A DNA stretch of 64,000 bases, taken from assembly GCF_003967555.1 (NCBI RefSeq), contig NZ_BIFS01000001.1, forward strand, positions 2,232,001 through 2,296,000, in the 5' to 3' direction. This document shows positions 43,423 to 52,986 of this stretch, piece by piece; within the stretch, counting starts at the first letter, position 1; every line of letters starts with the position of its first letter. The stretch comes from Dictyobacter kobayashii. GTDB taxonomy: Bacteria; Chloroflexota; Ktedonobacteria; Ktedonobacterales; Ktedonobacteraceae. Below the pieces are notes generated by a model that did not search any database, was not told the origin of the DNA, and saw only the letters and a list, made by a program, of their open reading frames with translations. The position numbers and the translations under genes are program-made.

Positions 43423-44489
43423 GTGCTTCCGTAAGTGCTCCTGTTCGCGTTGCGCTGGATGCAATGGGTGGCGATAAGGCACCCGGTGAGATCATTCTGG
43501 GTGCGGTACAGGCGGCCCGTGAATATGGTATTGGTGTATACCTGGTTGGGCGCGAAGAGGTGATTCGCGCCGAGCTAGCCAAACATGACACGACTGGATT
43601 GGACCTGCCAATCGTTCATACCGATGAAGTAATTGAGATGGACGATCATCCGGCGACCGCGGTACGCCGCAAGAAAAATGCATCGATGATTCTGGCTTTA
43701 CAGCTAGTACGCGACGGGAAAGCACTGGGAGCTGTCTCTGCAGGCAATAGCGGCGCCATGATGGCCGCGTCCCTTTTCACGCTCAAACGTCTTCCAGGTG
43801 TCGATCGACCGGCATTGGGAGGCATCTTCCCAACCAAAGATAAAGCCTGCCTGGTCATCGATATGGGAGCTAATACCGACTGTAAGCCTGAATACCTGCA
43901 ACAATTTGCCTTGATGGGCTCCATATATATGGAGCGTATCTTTAATGTCCCATCGCCTCGCGTTGGCCTGCTGGCTAACGGAGAAGAAGAGAGTAAAGGG
44001 AATCAACAGGTTATTGATACCCATAAATTATTAAAGCAAAACGCGGCGAAACTGGGGATCAATTTTATTGGCAACGTTGAGGGGCGCGACATACCTGGCG
44101 GTGTAGTCGATATTGTGGTCTGTGATGGCTTTGTCGGCAACGTCGTCCTAAAATTAAGTGAAGGCCTGGCCGAAACGCTACTGGGACTGATCCGGGCGGA
44201 GATGACCAGTTCGTTAGTGAATAAGTTAGCCGCCGCCATTTTAAAACCTGGCTTGCGCAAGGTCTTCAAACGCCTCGACTATGCCGAATATGGCGGTGTC
44301 CCTTTGCTTGGTATCAATGGTTCAGCGATTATCTCGCATGGTCGTTCCAACGCCAAAGCGATTAAAAATGCTATTCGCGTCGCTCGCCAGACCGCCGAGA
44401 CAGGCGTGGCCCAGGCAATCGCAGAGGGATTAACCAGAATAGAACAGAGCGAGCAGCCTCAGCCCGAGGTACAACAGGTAGATAAATAA
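43419..44489 (+). CDS. plsX: Phosphate acyltransferase PlsX
   Basis: A 356-residue enzyme. RVALDAMGGDKAPGEIILGAVQAA is the invariant PlsX start, followed by RKKNASMILALQLVRDGKALGAVSAGNSGAMMA, and GNVEGRDIPGGVVDIVVCDGFVGNVVLKL. PlsX makes acyl-phosphate from acyl-ACP for PlsY, the first step of phosphatidic acid synthesis. The C-terminus has an added AEGLTRIEQSEQPQPEVQQ tail. Usually plsX neighbours rpmF or fabH; here it follows a receiver gene. A small hairpin (about 44498-44530, GCCAGGC..GCCTGGC) follows as terminator candidate. Confidence 0.95.
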   Translation: MSASVSAPVRVALDAMGGDKAPGEIILGAVQAAREYGIGVYLVGREEVIRAELAKHDTTGLDLPIVHTDEVIEMDDHPATAVRRKKNASMILALQLVRDGKALGAVSAGNSGAMMAASLFTLKRLPGVDRPALGGIFPTKDKACLVIDMGANTDCKPEYLQQFALMGSIYMERIFNVPSPRVGLLANGEEESKGNQQVIDTHKLLKQNAAKLGINFIGNVEGRDIPGGVVDIVVCDGFVGNVVLKLSEGLAETLLGLIRAEMTSSLVNKLAAAILKPGLRKVFKRLDYAEYGGVPLLGINGSAIISHGRSNAKAIKNAIRVARQTAETGVAQAIAEGLTRIEQSEQPQPEVQQVDK

Positions 44490-44563
44490 CATGGGTATAA
44501 TGCCAGGCGCTCAGACAGCTGCCTGGCATACCGCTTCGCACCAGCATAAGAGCAGTACCAGCA

Positions 44564-45307
44564 TCAGGCTTTAAAGCAATAGCCCACTCCACGTACAGTC
44601 TGAATGAGATGCGGATGAGCGGGATCTTCCTCTAACTTTTGGCGCAGCCAGCGCATATGAACATCAACCGTGCGCGACCCTTCCACCTGCTCATAGCCCC
44701 AGACTTGCTGGAGCAGCCGTTCACGCGACAATACAACCCCTTGATGACGGACCAGATAAAGCAGCAGATCAAAAAGGATCGGCTGATTGAGCTCTATACA
44801 GCGACCATTATAGGTTACCTGATGGTGATCTATATCGATGAAAAGCCCGTTAACCGTCAGTTGTTCTCCTTCAGGATAGATTATCTTCTTGCGTATACCT
44901 GGTCGCGCCGAAGAGCTCTTATGCTGGCTACGACGCTTACCGCTGCGCACCAGGGTATGAACACACGCCAACAACTCCTCCCACCAGATCGGCTGCACGA
45001 GATAATCATCGATCTGGATGGGAGAATGTTCAATACGGGTAATCTCAATCGTGCTATTTACCAGCAGCAATTGCGCGATTGAGGCCGTCAGTGGCTCTGC
45101 GCGCAAGGCCTGGCAAACAGCAAAATGGTCAGCATAGCACAATTGTGCATCAAAAATAATCAAAGAGGGCTCAAGCTTACAAGCCTGATCAACGACCACG
45201 CTGCTTTGCTCTAAAACGTGGACAAGATAAGACTCCTCTCGCAATTTTTTAGAGATATGCTGAGCAAGGTCTTTATTTTGTACGACAATCAGAATAGTTC
45301 GTGGCAT
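44564..45307 (-). CDS. OmpR-family winged-helix regulator with degenerate receiver
   Basis: A 247-residue regulator. The C-terminal OmpR/PhoB DNA-binding domain is intact (VTYNGRCIELNQPILFDLLLYL, RLLQQVWGYEQVEGSRTVDVHMRWLRQKLEEDPAHP). The receiver keeps an Asp in LIIFDAQ but lacks the acidic pair: the first strand reads ILIVVQNKDLA where VDDE is expected. Phosphorylation by the usual Mg-dependent route is therefore doubtful. It lies 61 bases downstream of a canonical PhoB-like gene and shares its binding-domain layout, so it may act on overlapping targets. AAGGAATTC precedes the ATG. Confidence 0.85.
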   Translation of the reverse strand: MPRTILIVVQNKDLAQHISKKLREESYLVHVLEQSSVVVDQACKLEPSLIIFDAQLCYADHFAVCQALRAEPLTASIAQLLLVNSTIEITRIEHSPIQIDDYLVQPIWWEELLACVHTLVRSGKRRSQHKSSSARPGIRKKIIYPEGEQLTVNGLFIDIDHHQVTYNGRCIELNQPILFDLLLYLVRHQGVVLSRERLLQQVWGYEQVEGSRTVDVHMRWLRQKLEEDPAHPHLIQTVRGVGYCFKA

Positions 45308-45368
45308 CGCTGAATTCCTTGCGATAAAGTATTTGGGGAGGCTACCTAAAAAATCTCATACGGAGAAG

Positions 45369-46112
45369 TTATGAGCGGAAAACGTAGCCAACGCCACGGA
45401 CAGTTTGGATGAGTTTGGGGCTGGCCGGATCTTCTTCAAGTTTTTCGCGCAGCCAGCGTACATGTACATCCACTGTACGTGTGTCGCCAGCATAGTCGTA
45501 TCCCCAGACATTGTGTAGTAGTTGATCACGAGTCAGTACAGTACCACGATTGCGTACCAGGTAAGTGAGCAGATCAAATTGCTTCGGCTGAAGCTCTAGT
45601 TCTTGCCCACGGCAATTGACACGCCGTCCCGCCTGGTCAATGCGCAGGGGTCCCGCCACCAGTTCACTACGTGGTGGAACTATCCCCCCTTTATCCGTAG
45701 AAGCGTCCTGTGTGGAAGAACGATCTTCCAGCGACACAGGATAATCCGCACGACGTAACAAGGCACGAACACGGGCCAACAGCTCACGACGTCCAAAAGG
45801 CTTGGTGACATAATCATCTGCCCCAACCTCAAGTCCTACCACGCGATCAATTTCATCACCCTTAGCGGTCAACATGATGATGGGAACAGTTGCGGTACGG
45901 TCTTCGCGCCGCAACTGTCGGCATACTTCCAGGCCATCCATGCCTGGAAGCATGATATCAAGCACAATCAGATCTGGATTTTCTTTACGCGCCAGTTCCA
46001 GGCCACTCATGCCATCCATGGCCGTGATAACCTGGTAGCCTGACTGTTCCAAATTGTATGCAATGGCTTCGATTAAGACCGCTTCATCATCCACTACAAG
46101 TATTTTACGCAC
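45369..46112 (-). CDS. PhoB-like OmpR-family response regulator
   Basis: A 247-residue regulator with a full receiver (KILVVDDEAVLIEAIAYNLEQSGYQV; phospho-acceptor in LIVLDIMLPGMDGLEV; Lys in YVTKPFGRRELLARV) and an OmpR-type winged helix ending SPKLIQTVRGVGYVFRS. Start is GTG 46110-46112 with AGGAGG nine bases upstream. It follows pstB by 26 bases, which makes PhoB/PhoP the natural reading; the Pho-box-like repeat before pstS fits this. The partner kinase (PhoR) and PhoU are not in the window. Confidence 0.88.
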   Translation of the reverse strand: MRKILVVDDEAVLIEAIAYNLEQSGYQVITAMDGMSGLELARKENPDLIVLDIMLPGMDGLEVCRQLRREDRTATVPIIMLTAKGDEIDRVVGLEVGADDYVTKPFGRRELLARVRALLRRADYPVSLEDRSSTQDASTDKGGIVPPRSELVAGPLRIDQAGRRVNCRGQELELQPKQFDLLTYLVRNRGTVLTRDQLLHNVWGYDYAGDTRTVDVHVRWLREKLEEDPASPKLIQTVRGVGYVFRS

Positions 46113-46138
46113 CGCAGCAGCCTCCTGCCTGGTCTATC

Positions 46139-47044
46139 TTAGCCGAAACGTCCACTGATATAATCTTCCGTTTCTTTCTGATGTGGGTGCTCAAAGATAT
46201 CCACAGTCGGCGCCACTTCGATCAATTTACCGCTGAGGAAAAAGCCAGTAAAGTGAGAAACGCGGGAAGCCTGTTGCATATTATGGGTCACAATCACGAT
46301 CGTAAAATCTTTCACCAGGTCGGTGATCAGTTCCTCGATCTTCAAAGTTGCGATTGGATCCAGGGCCGAACAAGGCTCGTCCATCAACAGTACCTCAGGC
46401 TCGACAGCCAGAGCACGCGCGATACACAGACGTTGCTGCTGACCACCAGAGAGTCCCAGGGCGGACGTATTCAGGCGATCCTTCACTTCATCCCAGAGTG
46501 CGGCTCCCCGCAAGCTGGCCTCAACACGCTCGTGAATAAATTTCTGCGATTTGCCCTGCACCTTCAAACCAAAGGCAACATTTTCAAAGATAGACTTGGG
46601 GAATGGATTAGGGCGCTGGAACACCATACCGATACGCTGGCGCAACAACACTACATCGGTCTTCTTATCATAGATATTAAAGTTATCGAATACCGCCTCT
46701 CCCTCGGTACGCGTGCCTGGGATCAGATCATTCATCCGATTCAGGGTACGTAAGAAGGTGGATTTACCACAGCCCGAGGGGCCGATCAAGGCCGTCACCT
46801 GGCGATCGCGCAACGGCAAAGAGACATCGTATAAGGCCTGCTTGGGGCCATAAAAGAAATTGGTATGACGTACATCTATCTTTGTATTAGCAGACGTATT
46901 TAAAGTTTTAGTCGGGTCAAACTCGCCCATATGGCGAGCGGCATCAGAAACTGCGGGCATGTTTTCCTTGGACTCCGTCTCATCTAGAGGCCGAACTTGA
47001 TAGCTCTGAGCTACATGTGTCCGATCCTGGCTTTGCTTCTCCAT
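46139..47044 (-). CDS. pstB: Phosphate ABC transporter ATP-binding protein PstB
   Basis: About 301 residues. A long unconserved N-terminal extension of about 55 residues precedes the ATPase, which shows Walker [23 protein letters not shown]-loop [20 protein letters not shown], signature [15 protein letters not shown] and Walker [31 protein letters not shown] is specific to PstB. I use ATG 47042-47044; GTG 47045-47047 is an alternative, and AAGGAG lies just upstream. It powers uptake through PstC and PstA. Confidence 0.95.
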   Translation of the reverse strand: MEKQSQDRTHVAQSYQVRPLDETESKENMPAVSDAARHMGEFDPTKTLNTSANTKIDVRHTNFFYGPKQALYDVSLPLRDRQVTALIGPSGCGKSTFLRTLNRMNDLIPGTRTEGEAVFDNFNIYDKKTDVVLLRQRIGMVFQRPNPFPKSIFENVAFGLKVQGKSQKFIHERVEASLRGAALWDEVKDRLNTSALGLSGGQQQRLCIARALAVEPEVLLMDEPCSALDPIATLKIEELITDLVKDFTIVIVTHNMQQASRVSHFTGFFLSGKLIEVAPTVDIFEHPHQKETEDYISGRFG

Positions 47045-47095
47045 CACTTCTCCTTATAACTCGTTGAGCACAATGGATTGGTACTGTATGCTAGG

Positions 47096-47320
47096 CTAGG
47101 CCAATGGATACTCTTTATGCAATGGGATGGCGGCATCAACAATCAGACGATCATCAACAACAATCAAGCGAATATAACGTCCTGCCAATGCCTTGCTAAT
47201 GAAGTAAGGCCGTCCTTCATAAGAGATATGACCACTTCGTGCGACCTTGCGTGAATAGATATTCGCGCCCTCTGGAAGGGCCATGTTTTCAGCAGGGCTA
47301 TTCGCTGAAATGTTTATCAT
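47096..47320 (-). CDS. Small protein resembling a solitary transposase C-terminal barrel
   Basis: A 74-residue protein between pstA and pstB. The start ATG at 47318-47320 (MINISANSPAENMALPEG) has GAGGATC upstream; the frame is open a few codons further. The segment GHISYEGRPYFISKALAGRYIRLIVVDDRLIVDAAIP resembles the small beta-barrel that ends integrase-core transposases (G-x-I-x-Y-x-G-R-x-x-x-x-S-x-x-L-x-G pattern). No integrase core is present. Its conserved-looking position inside the pst operon, with short gaps of 51 and 38 bases, argues that it is expressed. Function unknown; resemblance is by eye only. Confidence 0.55.
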   Translation of the reverse strand: MINISANSPAENMALPEGANIYSRKVARSGHISYEGRPYFISKALAGRYIRLIVVDDRLIVDAAIPLHKEYPLA

Positions 47321-47358
47321 GAGCTGATCCTCACTTCTCATTTGTTTTATACTATGCG

Positions 47359-48287
47359 TTAAGCAGCCATGACCCGGCGCTGGACAAGACGACCCAGGAG
47401 GCGCGAGCCAAGGTTAATCACTAATAGAATGATAATGAGCAGGCCCGCCGATCCAGCCGAGACCGCATTGGCAACATTTTCTGGGACGGTACCCGCACCG
47501 ACAGTTTTAAGAAACCAGATATGGATCGTTAGATTGTCAGTACTGATCATGGGATTCAACGTGTATACATTTGAAGGATTCGAGGATCCCATAGTAAAGA
47601 TAAGCGCAGCCGCCTCAGCGATGACTTTACCGGCCGAGAGCACGATACCGGTGATGATACCCGGTAGGGCCGAGGGCAATACCACAGTACGGATGACATG
47701 CCACCTGGTTGAGCCTAAAGCCAGGCCCCCCTCGCGCTGCTCACGTGCTACCGACACCAGCGCATCCTCAAACAGGCGCAAGGCCACTGGAAAATTGAGG
47801 CAGAGCAATGTCAGGGTACCAGACAAGCGGCTCAGCCCAAACCCAGGACACTGGAGAAGACCAGGTAACCAAACAAACCAAGTACAAGAGAAGGTACACC
47901 AGCCAGCGTCTCAGCAGCAAAGTGAATAACTGTCACCAGCGGTCCCTGGCGCGCATATTCTACCAGGTAGATAGCTGCGGAGAGGGCAATGGGTATGAGA
48001 ATAATCTCAGAAAAAACCAGCAGATAGATAGTATTGAAAATCTGTTGACCAACGACGTCGGTCCCATAAAAATCTGGATTGATCAGATAGGGGACACCAT
48101 CGACCAGCAGCTTGACAATAATGACAATAAATAGCAGTGCCACCAATGCGCTTATAATAGCCAGGATACTGCTGGCAATATTATTACTGAGATGGAGCCG
48201 ACGACCCAGACGTTCCAGGGCAGCCACACGTTGTTGCCGCTGCTCATTATCGGCAGAAGCGGGCGAAATTTGTTGCTGAGCACTCAT
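47359..48287 (-). pseudogene. pstA: Phosphate ABC transporter permease PstA, frameshifted
   Basis: PstA is readable as two halves. The first frame starts at 48287 (ATGA overlap with pstC) and runs through ILIPIALSAAIYLVEYARQG and TLAGVPSLVLGLFGYLVF to GLG, then meets TGA at 47832-47834. The second frame resumes immediately with SRLSGTLTLLCLNFPVALR and carries ALGSTRWHVIRTVVLPSALPGI to the end. One G missing from an expected TGGAGC creates the stop; restoring it gives about 309 residues, the normal length. Because pstS, pstC and pstB are intact, sequencing error is likely. Function: inner-membrane channel half for phosphate, with PstC. Confidence 0.88.
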
Positions 48288-49243
48288 TTATACACACTCC
48301 TACTGGCAATATAACGGCTCAAGCAGATAAACAAGAACGAAATGATCAAGAGGACAAAGCCCAACATAAGATAACCATTGCGCTCTGTGCCAGAGGCCTC
48401 AGAAAAGTAGTTCAGGATGCCATTGGTGATATTGATATTTGGCTGGAAGAACCACCCAATTGAGAATGGGCCATTCGGCAAGTGGGTATCACCCTGAAGC
48501 ACCATACCAACCGCCAGCGCCTCACCAATCGCGCGCGTCATTCCTAACACCACTGCGGTAGCCAGACCAGCTGATGCAGCAGGCAACACAGCGCTCTTCA
48601 TCATCTGCCAGCGGGTTGAGCCAAGTGCCAGGCTTGCTTCACGTACATTCGCAGGTACCGCATTAAGTGCATCCATCGAGACGCTCACCACGGTTGGCAG
48701 GACCATCACCACCAGGATTAAGGTGGCCGCACCCCAGCCCACGCCGGCATTAGCTGCACTCGGCGCGATGGGAGCCGCGATCTTTGTCAACCAGGGCACC
48801 AGCACAATCAAACCCAGGAAACCGATAATAACTGAGGGCATACCCGTAAAGATCTCAATCAATGGACGTAACAAATTATTCACCCATTTAGGCGCCATCT
48901 CTGTCAGATAGAGGGCCATGGCAAAAGACAATGGAGTCACAATAATGATTGAGAGCAAGGTCGTAACAACCGAACCTAAGATGAAGCCAAGCGCTCCATA
49001 ACTGGGGGAATCAGCAGTGGGATCCCAATTGGAACTGGTAAAAAAGTTCTTCGCGGCTGGATCCTGGAACATTTTCAAACCGTTGAAGCCCAGAAAGATA
49101 AATACGCCAAAGATAATGGCTACAACTAGAACGGCACAAACCAGGAAAATACTATGTGCGACCTGGTCGCTAACGCGACTGCGCCGAGTTCGTACGCTAC
49201 GGACGTCTTGCGAGGCCTGAGCATTCACACTATTAGCCGCCAC
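48284..49243 (-). CDS. pstC: Phosphate ABC transporter permease PstC
   Basis: A 319-residue permease with six spans. Family segments are FNGLKMFQDPAAKNFFTSSNWDPTADSPSYGALGFILGSV, PLSFAMALYLTEMAPKWV, FTGMPSVIIGFLGLIVLVPWL and the EAA loop VREASLALGSTRWQMMKSAVLPAA. The start is GTG 49241-49243 with AAGGAG nine bases upstream. The stop overlaps the pstA start by ATGA. It pairs with PstA. Confidence 0.95.
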   Translation of the reverse strand: MAANSVNAQASQDVRSVRTRRSRVSDQVAHSIFLVCAVLVVAIIFGVFIFLGFNGLKMFQDPAAKNFFTSSNWDPTADSPSYGALGFILGSVVTTLLSIIIVTPLSFAMALYLTEMAPKWVNNLLRPLIEIFTGMPSVIIGFLGLIVLVPWLTKIAAPIAPSAANAGVGWGAATLILVVMVLPTVVSVSMDALNAVPANVREASLALGSTRWQMMKSAVLPAASAGLATAVVLGMTRAIGEALAVGMVLQGDTHLPNGPFSIGWFFQPNINITNGILNYFSEASGTERNGYLMLGFVLLIISFLFICLSRYIASRSVYK

Positions 49244-49289
49244 AATGCACTACTCCTTACCTGAGGGAACACGCTTAAGATTATTCGTT

Positions 49290-49350
49290 ATCGTGTATGT
49301 TCCCTGGGACAGTCTGTAGCGGACTGTTCCAGGGACATAGTATGTGATAC
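49290..49350 (-). promoter_or_regulatory. Hairpin between pstS and pstC
   Basis: An extended imperfect stem (TGTTCCCTGG..GACAGTC / GACTGTTCCAGGGACA, flanked by further pairing) lies between pstS and pstC. No T tract. It probably protects pstS mRNA so that more binding protein than permease is made. Confidence 0.55.
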
Positions 49351-49389
49351 GTGACTTCCGCCACCTGAGTTCAAGCTTGAAGTTGAAAC

Positions 49390-50337
49390 TTAGGCTTTAG
49401 GAGTTTTTGCAGCCAGGGCATCGGATGACAGTGAACTGATATCCAGGAAGCCATACTGCTGGCGCAAGGAGGCAGCATCTGTACCCTTGACATAATCGAT
49501 GAACGATTTTGCCAGGCCACTTGCAGCACCTTTGGTGTACATGTGCTCGATGTTCCAGAATTTGTAAGTGTTAGACTCTACATTGGTTGGAGTAGGATCC
49601 TGACCGTCAATTTTGACAGTGGTCAGATTGTTCTTTTTAGCAAAGTCAATGGTATCGTAAGAGATCGAACCGCTCTTACTCTGTACGTTGGCAGCAACGT
49701 CACCAGAAGTTTTAGCAGTGCTATGGCTGGCACCAGAGACGGTCTCGTCAGAACCACCAAGAACATATTTCGAGAAGGTGTTACGAGTACCGGAACCAGA
49801 AGGGCGGCTGATGACAGCAATCTGCAGATCAGGGCCACTAACTTGTTTCCAGTTGGTAATTTTACCGGTGAAGATACCTTTAATCTGATCAGAGGTCAGG
49901 TTGGTTACACCAGTGACGTCTTTATTGATGATTACAGCAAAGATAACAACAGCAACCTGGTTATCGGTCAGGTCAGAATATTCTGGATTCTTTTTCAGGC
50001 TGACGAAGTTGTCAGAGTTACCAATCTGCAGGCCGCCCTCATGGACACCTTTCAGACCAGCGCCACTACCTGTCAGCTGGGTTGTAATATTCGCGCCGGG
50101 ACACTGGCTCTGGTAGCTCTTCGCAGCAGCCTGGACCAGGGGTCCCAGAGCGGTTGAACCACCTGTGCTCAATGTGCCAGAAACACAATCGATCTTGGCC
50201 GTGGTTGTGCTAGCAGTGGTTGCAGCTGGTGTATTAGCTGCTGGTGCGCTGCCGGTTGAAGCACCACAAGCGGTCATCAGAATACTCAGCATTGCTAAGG
50301 CAGTCATAATAATTGCAATGCGCCACTTTGTTAACAT
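49390..50337 (-). CDS. pstS: Phosphate ABC transporter substrate-binding lipoprotein PstS
   Basis: A 315-residue phosphate-binding protein with lipoprotein signal (IIMTALAMLSILMTACGAS, lipobox Cys near residue 24). Phosphate-site motifs are GSTALGPLV, TGSGAGLKGV, NSDNFV, and ISRPSGSGTRNTFSKYVLGG. The C-terminus has KFWNIEHMYTKGAASGLAKSFIDYV. It is the first gene of pstSCA-x-B. AGGAG lies five bases before the ATG. Upstream is an 11-bp-phased Pho-box-like repeat. Confidence 0.95.
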   Translation of the reverse strand: MLTKWRIAIIMTALAMLSILMTACGASTGSAPAANTPAATTASTTTAKIDCVSGTLSTGGSTALGPLVQAAAKSYQSQCPGANITTQLTGSGAGLKGVHEGGLQIGNSDNFVSLKKNPEYSDLTDNQVAVVIFAVIINKDVTGVTNLTSDQIKGIFTGKITNWKQVSGPDLQIAVISRPSGSGTRNTFSKYVLGGSDETVSGASHSTAKTSGDVAANVQSKSGSISYDTIDFAKKNNLTTVKIDGQDPTPTNVESNTYKFWNIEHMYTKGAASGLAKSFIDYVKGTDAASLRQQYGFLDISSLSSDALAAKTPKA

Positions 50338-50457
50338 AGATACTCCTAACTCTCCTAATAACGAGTCATGAAATTATTCGCGCAGAAAATAAATCGAAAA
50401 TTCTAGAATTAGAATTTCTTTATCTGTTGTTGTCGCATTCATAAGTTAGCATTGTTG

Positions 50458-50496
50458 AATTAACCATGCTTTATGGATATGTTAATTTACTGTTAA
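50458..50496 (-). promoter_or_regulatory. Pho-box-like repeat array upstream of pstS
   Basis: On the transcribed strand TTAACA occurs at 50496-50491 and again at 50485-50480, then ATAAAG and TTAATT follow in the same 11-base phase (50474-50469, 50463-50458). TTAACA repeats with 5-base spacers match the Bacillus PhoP box, and the 11-base period also fits the E. coli PhoB box. The array lies about 120-160 bases before the pstS ATG. Confidence 0.65.
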
Positions 50497-50518
50497 AATT
50501 CATCCATTTAATATAAAT

Positions 50519-50566
50519 ACCCCCTCTTACTAGCGCACATATAATGTGTGAGCAGTAAAGGGGGCG
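50519..50566 (-). terminator. Terminator of the KGG protein gene
   Basis: An imperfect stem CCCCCT..TACT..CACAT / ATGTGTG..AGTAAAGGGGG is followed on the minus strand by TATTTATATT. It lies beyond the stop of the 50605-50967 gene and shields pstS from read-through. Confidence 0.6.
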
Positions 50567-50604
50567 ATTAGAGCTATGAGTAGTAACAATTAAAATGGGG
50601 CTGG

Positions 50605-50967
50605 CTAGCCAGCGGTTTTATCTGAGGGCTGTTCAGCCAGGTCTTTCTTTTTGCGCCGGGCCGCGCTACCTAATTTCCCGATGCGGCGGTAGAAATCGGG
50701 ATCCTGGCGTGACTTTGTGGTATCTCCACCCTTCTTCCCCATTGCCGAGAAATGCTTGACCCCATACTTATTAACGTTGGCCTGCCCACCTTTCTGGGCG
50801 ATCTCACGATAATACTCACTACCACGCTTCTCTTTTAAAGAGGTCCCTCCTTTTTTTCCAATACGACGATAGTAGTCATCACCATATCTATCGCGTACTG
50901 TACTACCTCCCTTACGACCAGCTTCAACTGTTGACATTGGCACGGGTTTCACATCATCAGACAACAT
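50605..50967 (-). CDS. KGG-repeat general stress protein
   Basis: A 120-residue, very hydrophilic protein with four or five repeats of the stress-induced acidophilic motif: GRKGGSTVRDRYGDDYYRRIG, KKGGTSLKEKRGSEYYREI, KGGQANVNKYGVKHFSAMG and KKGGDTTKSRQDPDFYRRIG (each about 22 residues; parts shown). The family is known from GsiB/YciG and is induced by starvation, acid or desiccation; it likely acts as a hydrophilin. The C-terminus is basic then acidic (RRKKKDLAEQPSDKTAG). Monocistronic, next to the pst operon. Confidence 0.9.
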   Translation of the reverse strand: MLSDDVKPVPMSTVEAGRKGGSTVRDRYGDDYYRRIGKKGGTSLKEKRGSEYYREIAQKGGQANVNKYGVKHFSAMGKKGGDTTKSRQDPDFYRRIGKLGSAARRKKKDLAEQPSDKTAG

Positions 50968-51320
50968 AACACTATCCCTTCCCCCGGACTTCTACCCCGG
51001 CAACCTGGAGACACCTGCATCAGATAACCGATACAGCTCCACCACACTCCATACATCTACATGCACTAAAATAAGGCACAAAAAAAAGTGCCCCGTAGGT
51101 ACCGATAAATCTTCCCTAAGAGTATAATGCATGTTTTATTATTTTGTCAACAAAACGGCCAGATATAGCCCTTCATGTACTTCCATACATTATGGAATAA
51201 CTGGACAAATATTAGGAAAGGCAGTATACTAGCAGGCGTATGGATGAAGGTCTCTTATCCATTGGTAACCATGCCCATTTAGTGAGCTACATATTTCTGT
51301 CCAGGGAGTCAAAGAACAGA

Positions 51321-51620
51321 ATGTACGAATCGCCCAGCCCGGAAACAAACAGTACAGCGTCATCATTCATCCACAAGCTTCGTGCTAAAATAGCGCTCAT
51401 ACCCTCCCGAGGGCTCTTTCAGCAGACACTGACGGCCATACCTGTGCATACAGTTTATTCGAGACCAGAAGGCCAAAATTCGCCATCACAGAGGGATTCC
51501 TGGCGTAGCCTGGTTACAGCATGGATACGCTATCAGACCATTCAAACGCGCTGGGATATCGAGCGCAGTCTTGCCAGATTGCTTCATCGTCGCTGGGGAA
51601 ACACCCACAAAGGCAAATAA
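51321..51620 (+). CDS. Hypothetical protein, weakly supported
   Basis: A 99-residue frame (MYESPSPETNSTASSF to WGNTHKGK), possibly extending upstream to 51240. The C-terminal half is rich in Arg and Trp and predicted helical (RSLVTAWIRYQTIQTRWDIERSLARLLHRRW). The ribosome site is weak (GGGAG 12 bases away). It fills an otherwise empty 700-bp gap between the KGG and glycosyltransferase genes; the part from 50968 to 51240 holds only a short GGCAC..GTGCC hairpin near 51075-51092. No family recognised. Confidence 0.35.
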   Translation: MYESPSPETNSTASSFIHKLRAKIALIPSRGLFQQTLTAIPVHTVYSRPEGQNSPSQRDSWRSLVTAWIRYQTIQTRWDIERSLARLLHRRWGNTHKGK

Positions 51621-51667
51621 TCCAGTCACAAAGTAGAGCATGCGGCCAGAGCCGCTAGCTGCTCTGA

Positions 51668-52986
51668 TTATTTCTGTTTGCGTTTACGTCGAGGGGAAGT
51701 GGTCTGGTCCAGGCCCAGGTCACCTGTGCGGCGGATACGTGGACGTTTTACATTCTTAACCTCATCGGCCATATAACCAGGATATTTCTGGGCGGTACGC
51801 ATATGCTGGCGTAGCATCTTCTGCTCTTTGAATTCGATTGAGAGGCGACGATAGAGATCTTCCCAGATATCCAGTACCTTGACCCGATCATGGGCGGAAA
51901 TAATCTGCAAACTCTGCTGACCCATCTGAGCCCGCCGCTCAGCATCTCCCAACAAGATATCCATTTGCGCAGCCAGCTCATCACTATCTCCAGGTGTAAA
52001 TAAGAAACCATTGGCCTCATGATGTACCAATTCTGGCAGGGCATACGAATTGGCAGCAATCACCGGCAGACCACAGGCCATCGCCTCCATGGTCGCCAGG
52101 CTCTGGAGATCAGCTTCTGAAGGGATCACAAAGAATGAAGCAGTACGACGTAATGAGAGCAGATCTTCATCGCGCACAAAGCCCAGGAAGCTGACCCGAT
52201 CCCCAATACGTAATTCTTCCACCTGGGCTCGCAGTTCAGCTTCAGCAGGACCAGAACTCACGAGGGCTACATGGGCATCAGCCTTCATGCGAGCAACTGC
52301 ATTCAACAAGACATCGACCCGCTTCTCTTCACTCAGACGATTGACATGCAGGATCAAAGGTTTATCTTCTGGCAGGCCGAATTGCCGTAAAATCTGAGGC
52401 TCAGGCTCACCAGGCTGATATCTCTGCAGATCGATCCCATTTGAAATAGCGGCTGCGGGCGCCCTTAGACCATGCTCATAAAGCAGATTCAGGGCGGTCA
52501 TGGTTGGCGCGGTCACATATTCACAGCGATTACAAAAATTGATGAGGTAAGAATAGGTGATATTGCTAAAATGCTTGCCAATAAAGGGATCTGCACTGAG
52601 CGAACGACTCATATTAATAGGTAGATAATGATTGGTGGTAATCACAGGTTTACGCAAACCACCAGCCAGTAACTGGGCAATATTGCCAAGCACAATAGGA
52701 GAGTGTATATGGATAATATCGGGGTCAGAGCGCTTGATCAGATTACGCACAGGTACAAATGGTAAGAATGGAATACGCAAATCTTTGTAGGTAGGCCATT
52801 CAAACGAAGAGAAACGATAGACACGTACCTTTTGTTCCATACGACGTACATCGCGCGCCCCATAACTGGGAGCAACCACCCACACCTGATGTCCTCGATT
52901 GGCAAAATCGGTCGCCAGCCCATGAGTTACCATAGGAACACCACCCACCATCGGGGATACTGATCAGTTACAATCATTATACGCAT
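51668..52986 (-). CDS. Glycosyltransferase family 4 protein (N-terminal frameshift)
   Basis: A GT4 retaining glycosyltransferase of about 439 residues. The long frame starts at MVGGVPMVTHGLATDFANRGHQVWVV, but the true start is ATG 52984-52986: MRIMIVTDQYP in another frame runs straight into PMVGGVP if one C is added to the four-C run at 52953-52956. The C-terminal domain shows HVNRLSEEKRVDVLL and the donor-site FVIPSEADLQSLATMEAMACGLPVIA. The resemblance is to diacylglycerol or phosphatidylinositol glycosyltransferases. A basic tail of about 45 residues (RRKRKQK end) is added. Surface glycolipid synthesis is the probable role. Confidence 0.85.
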
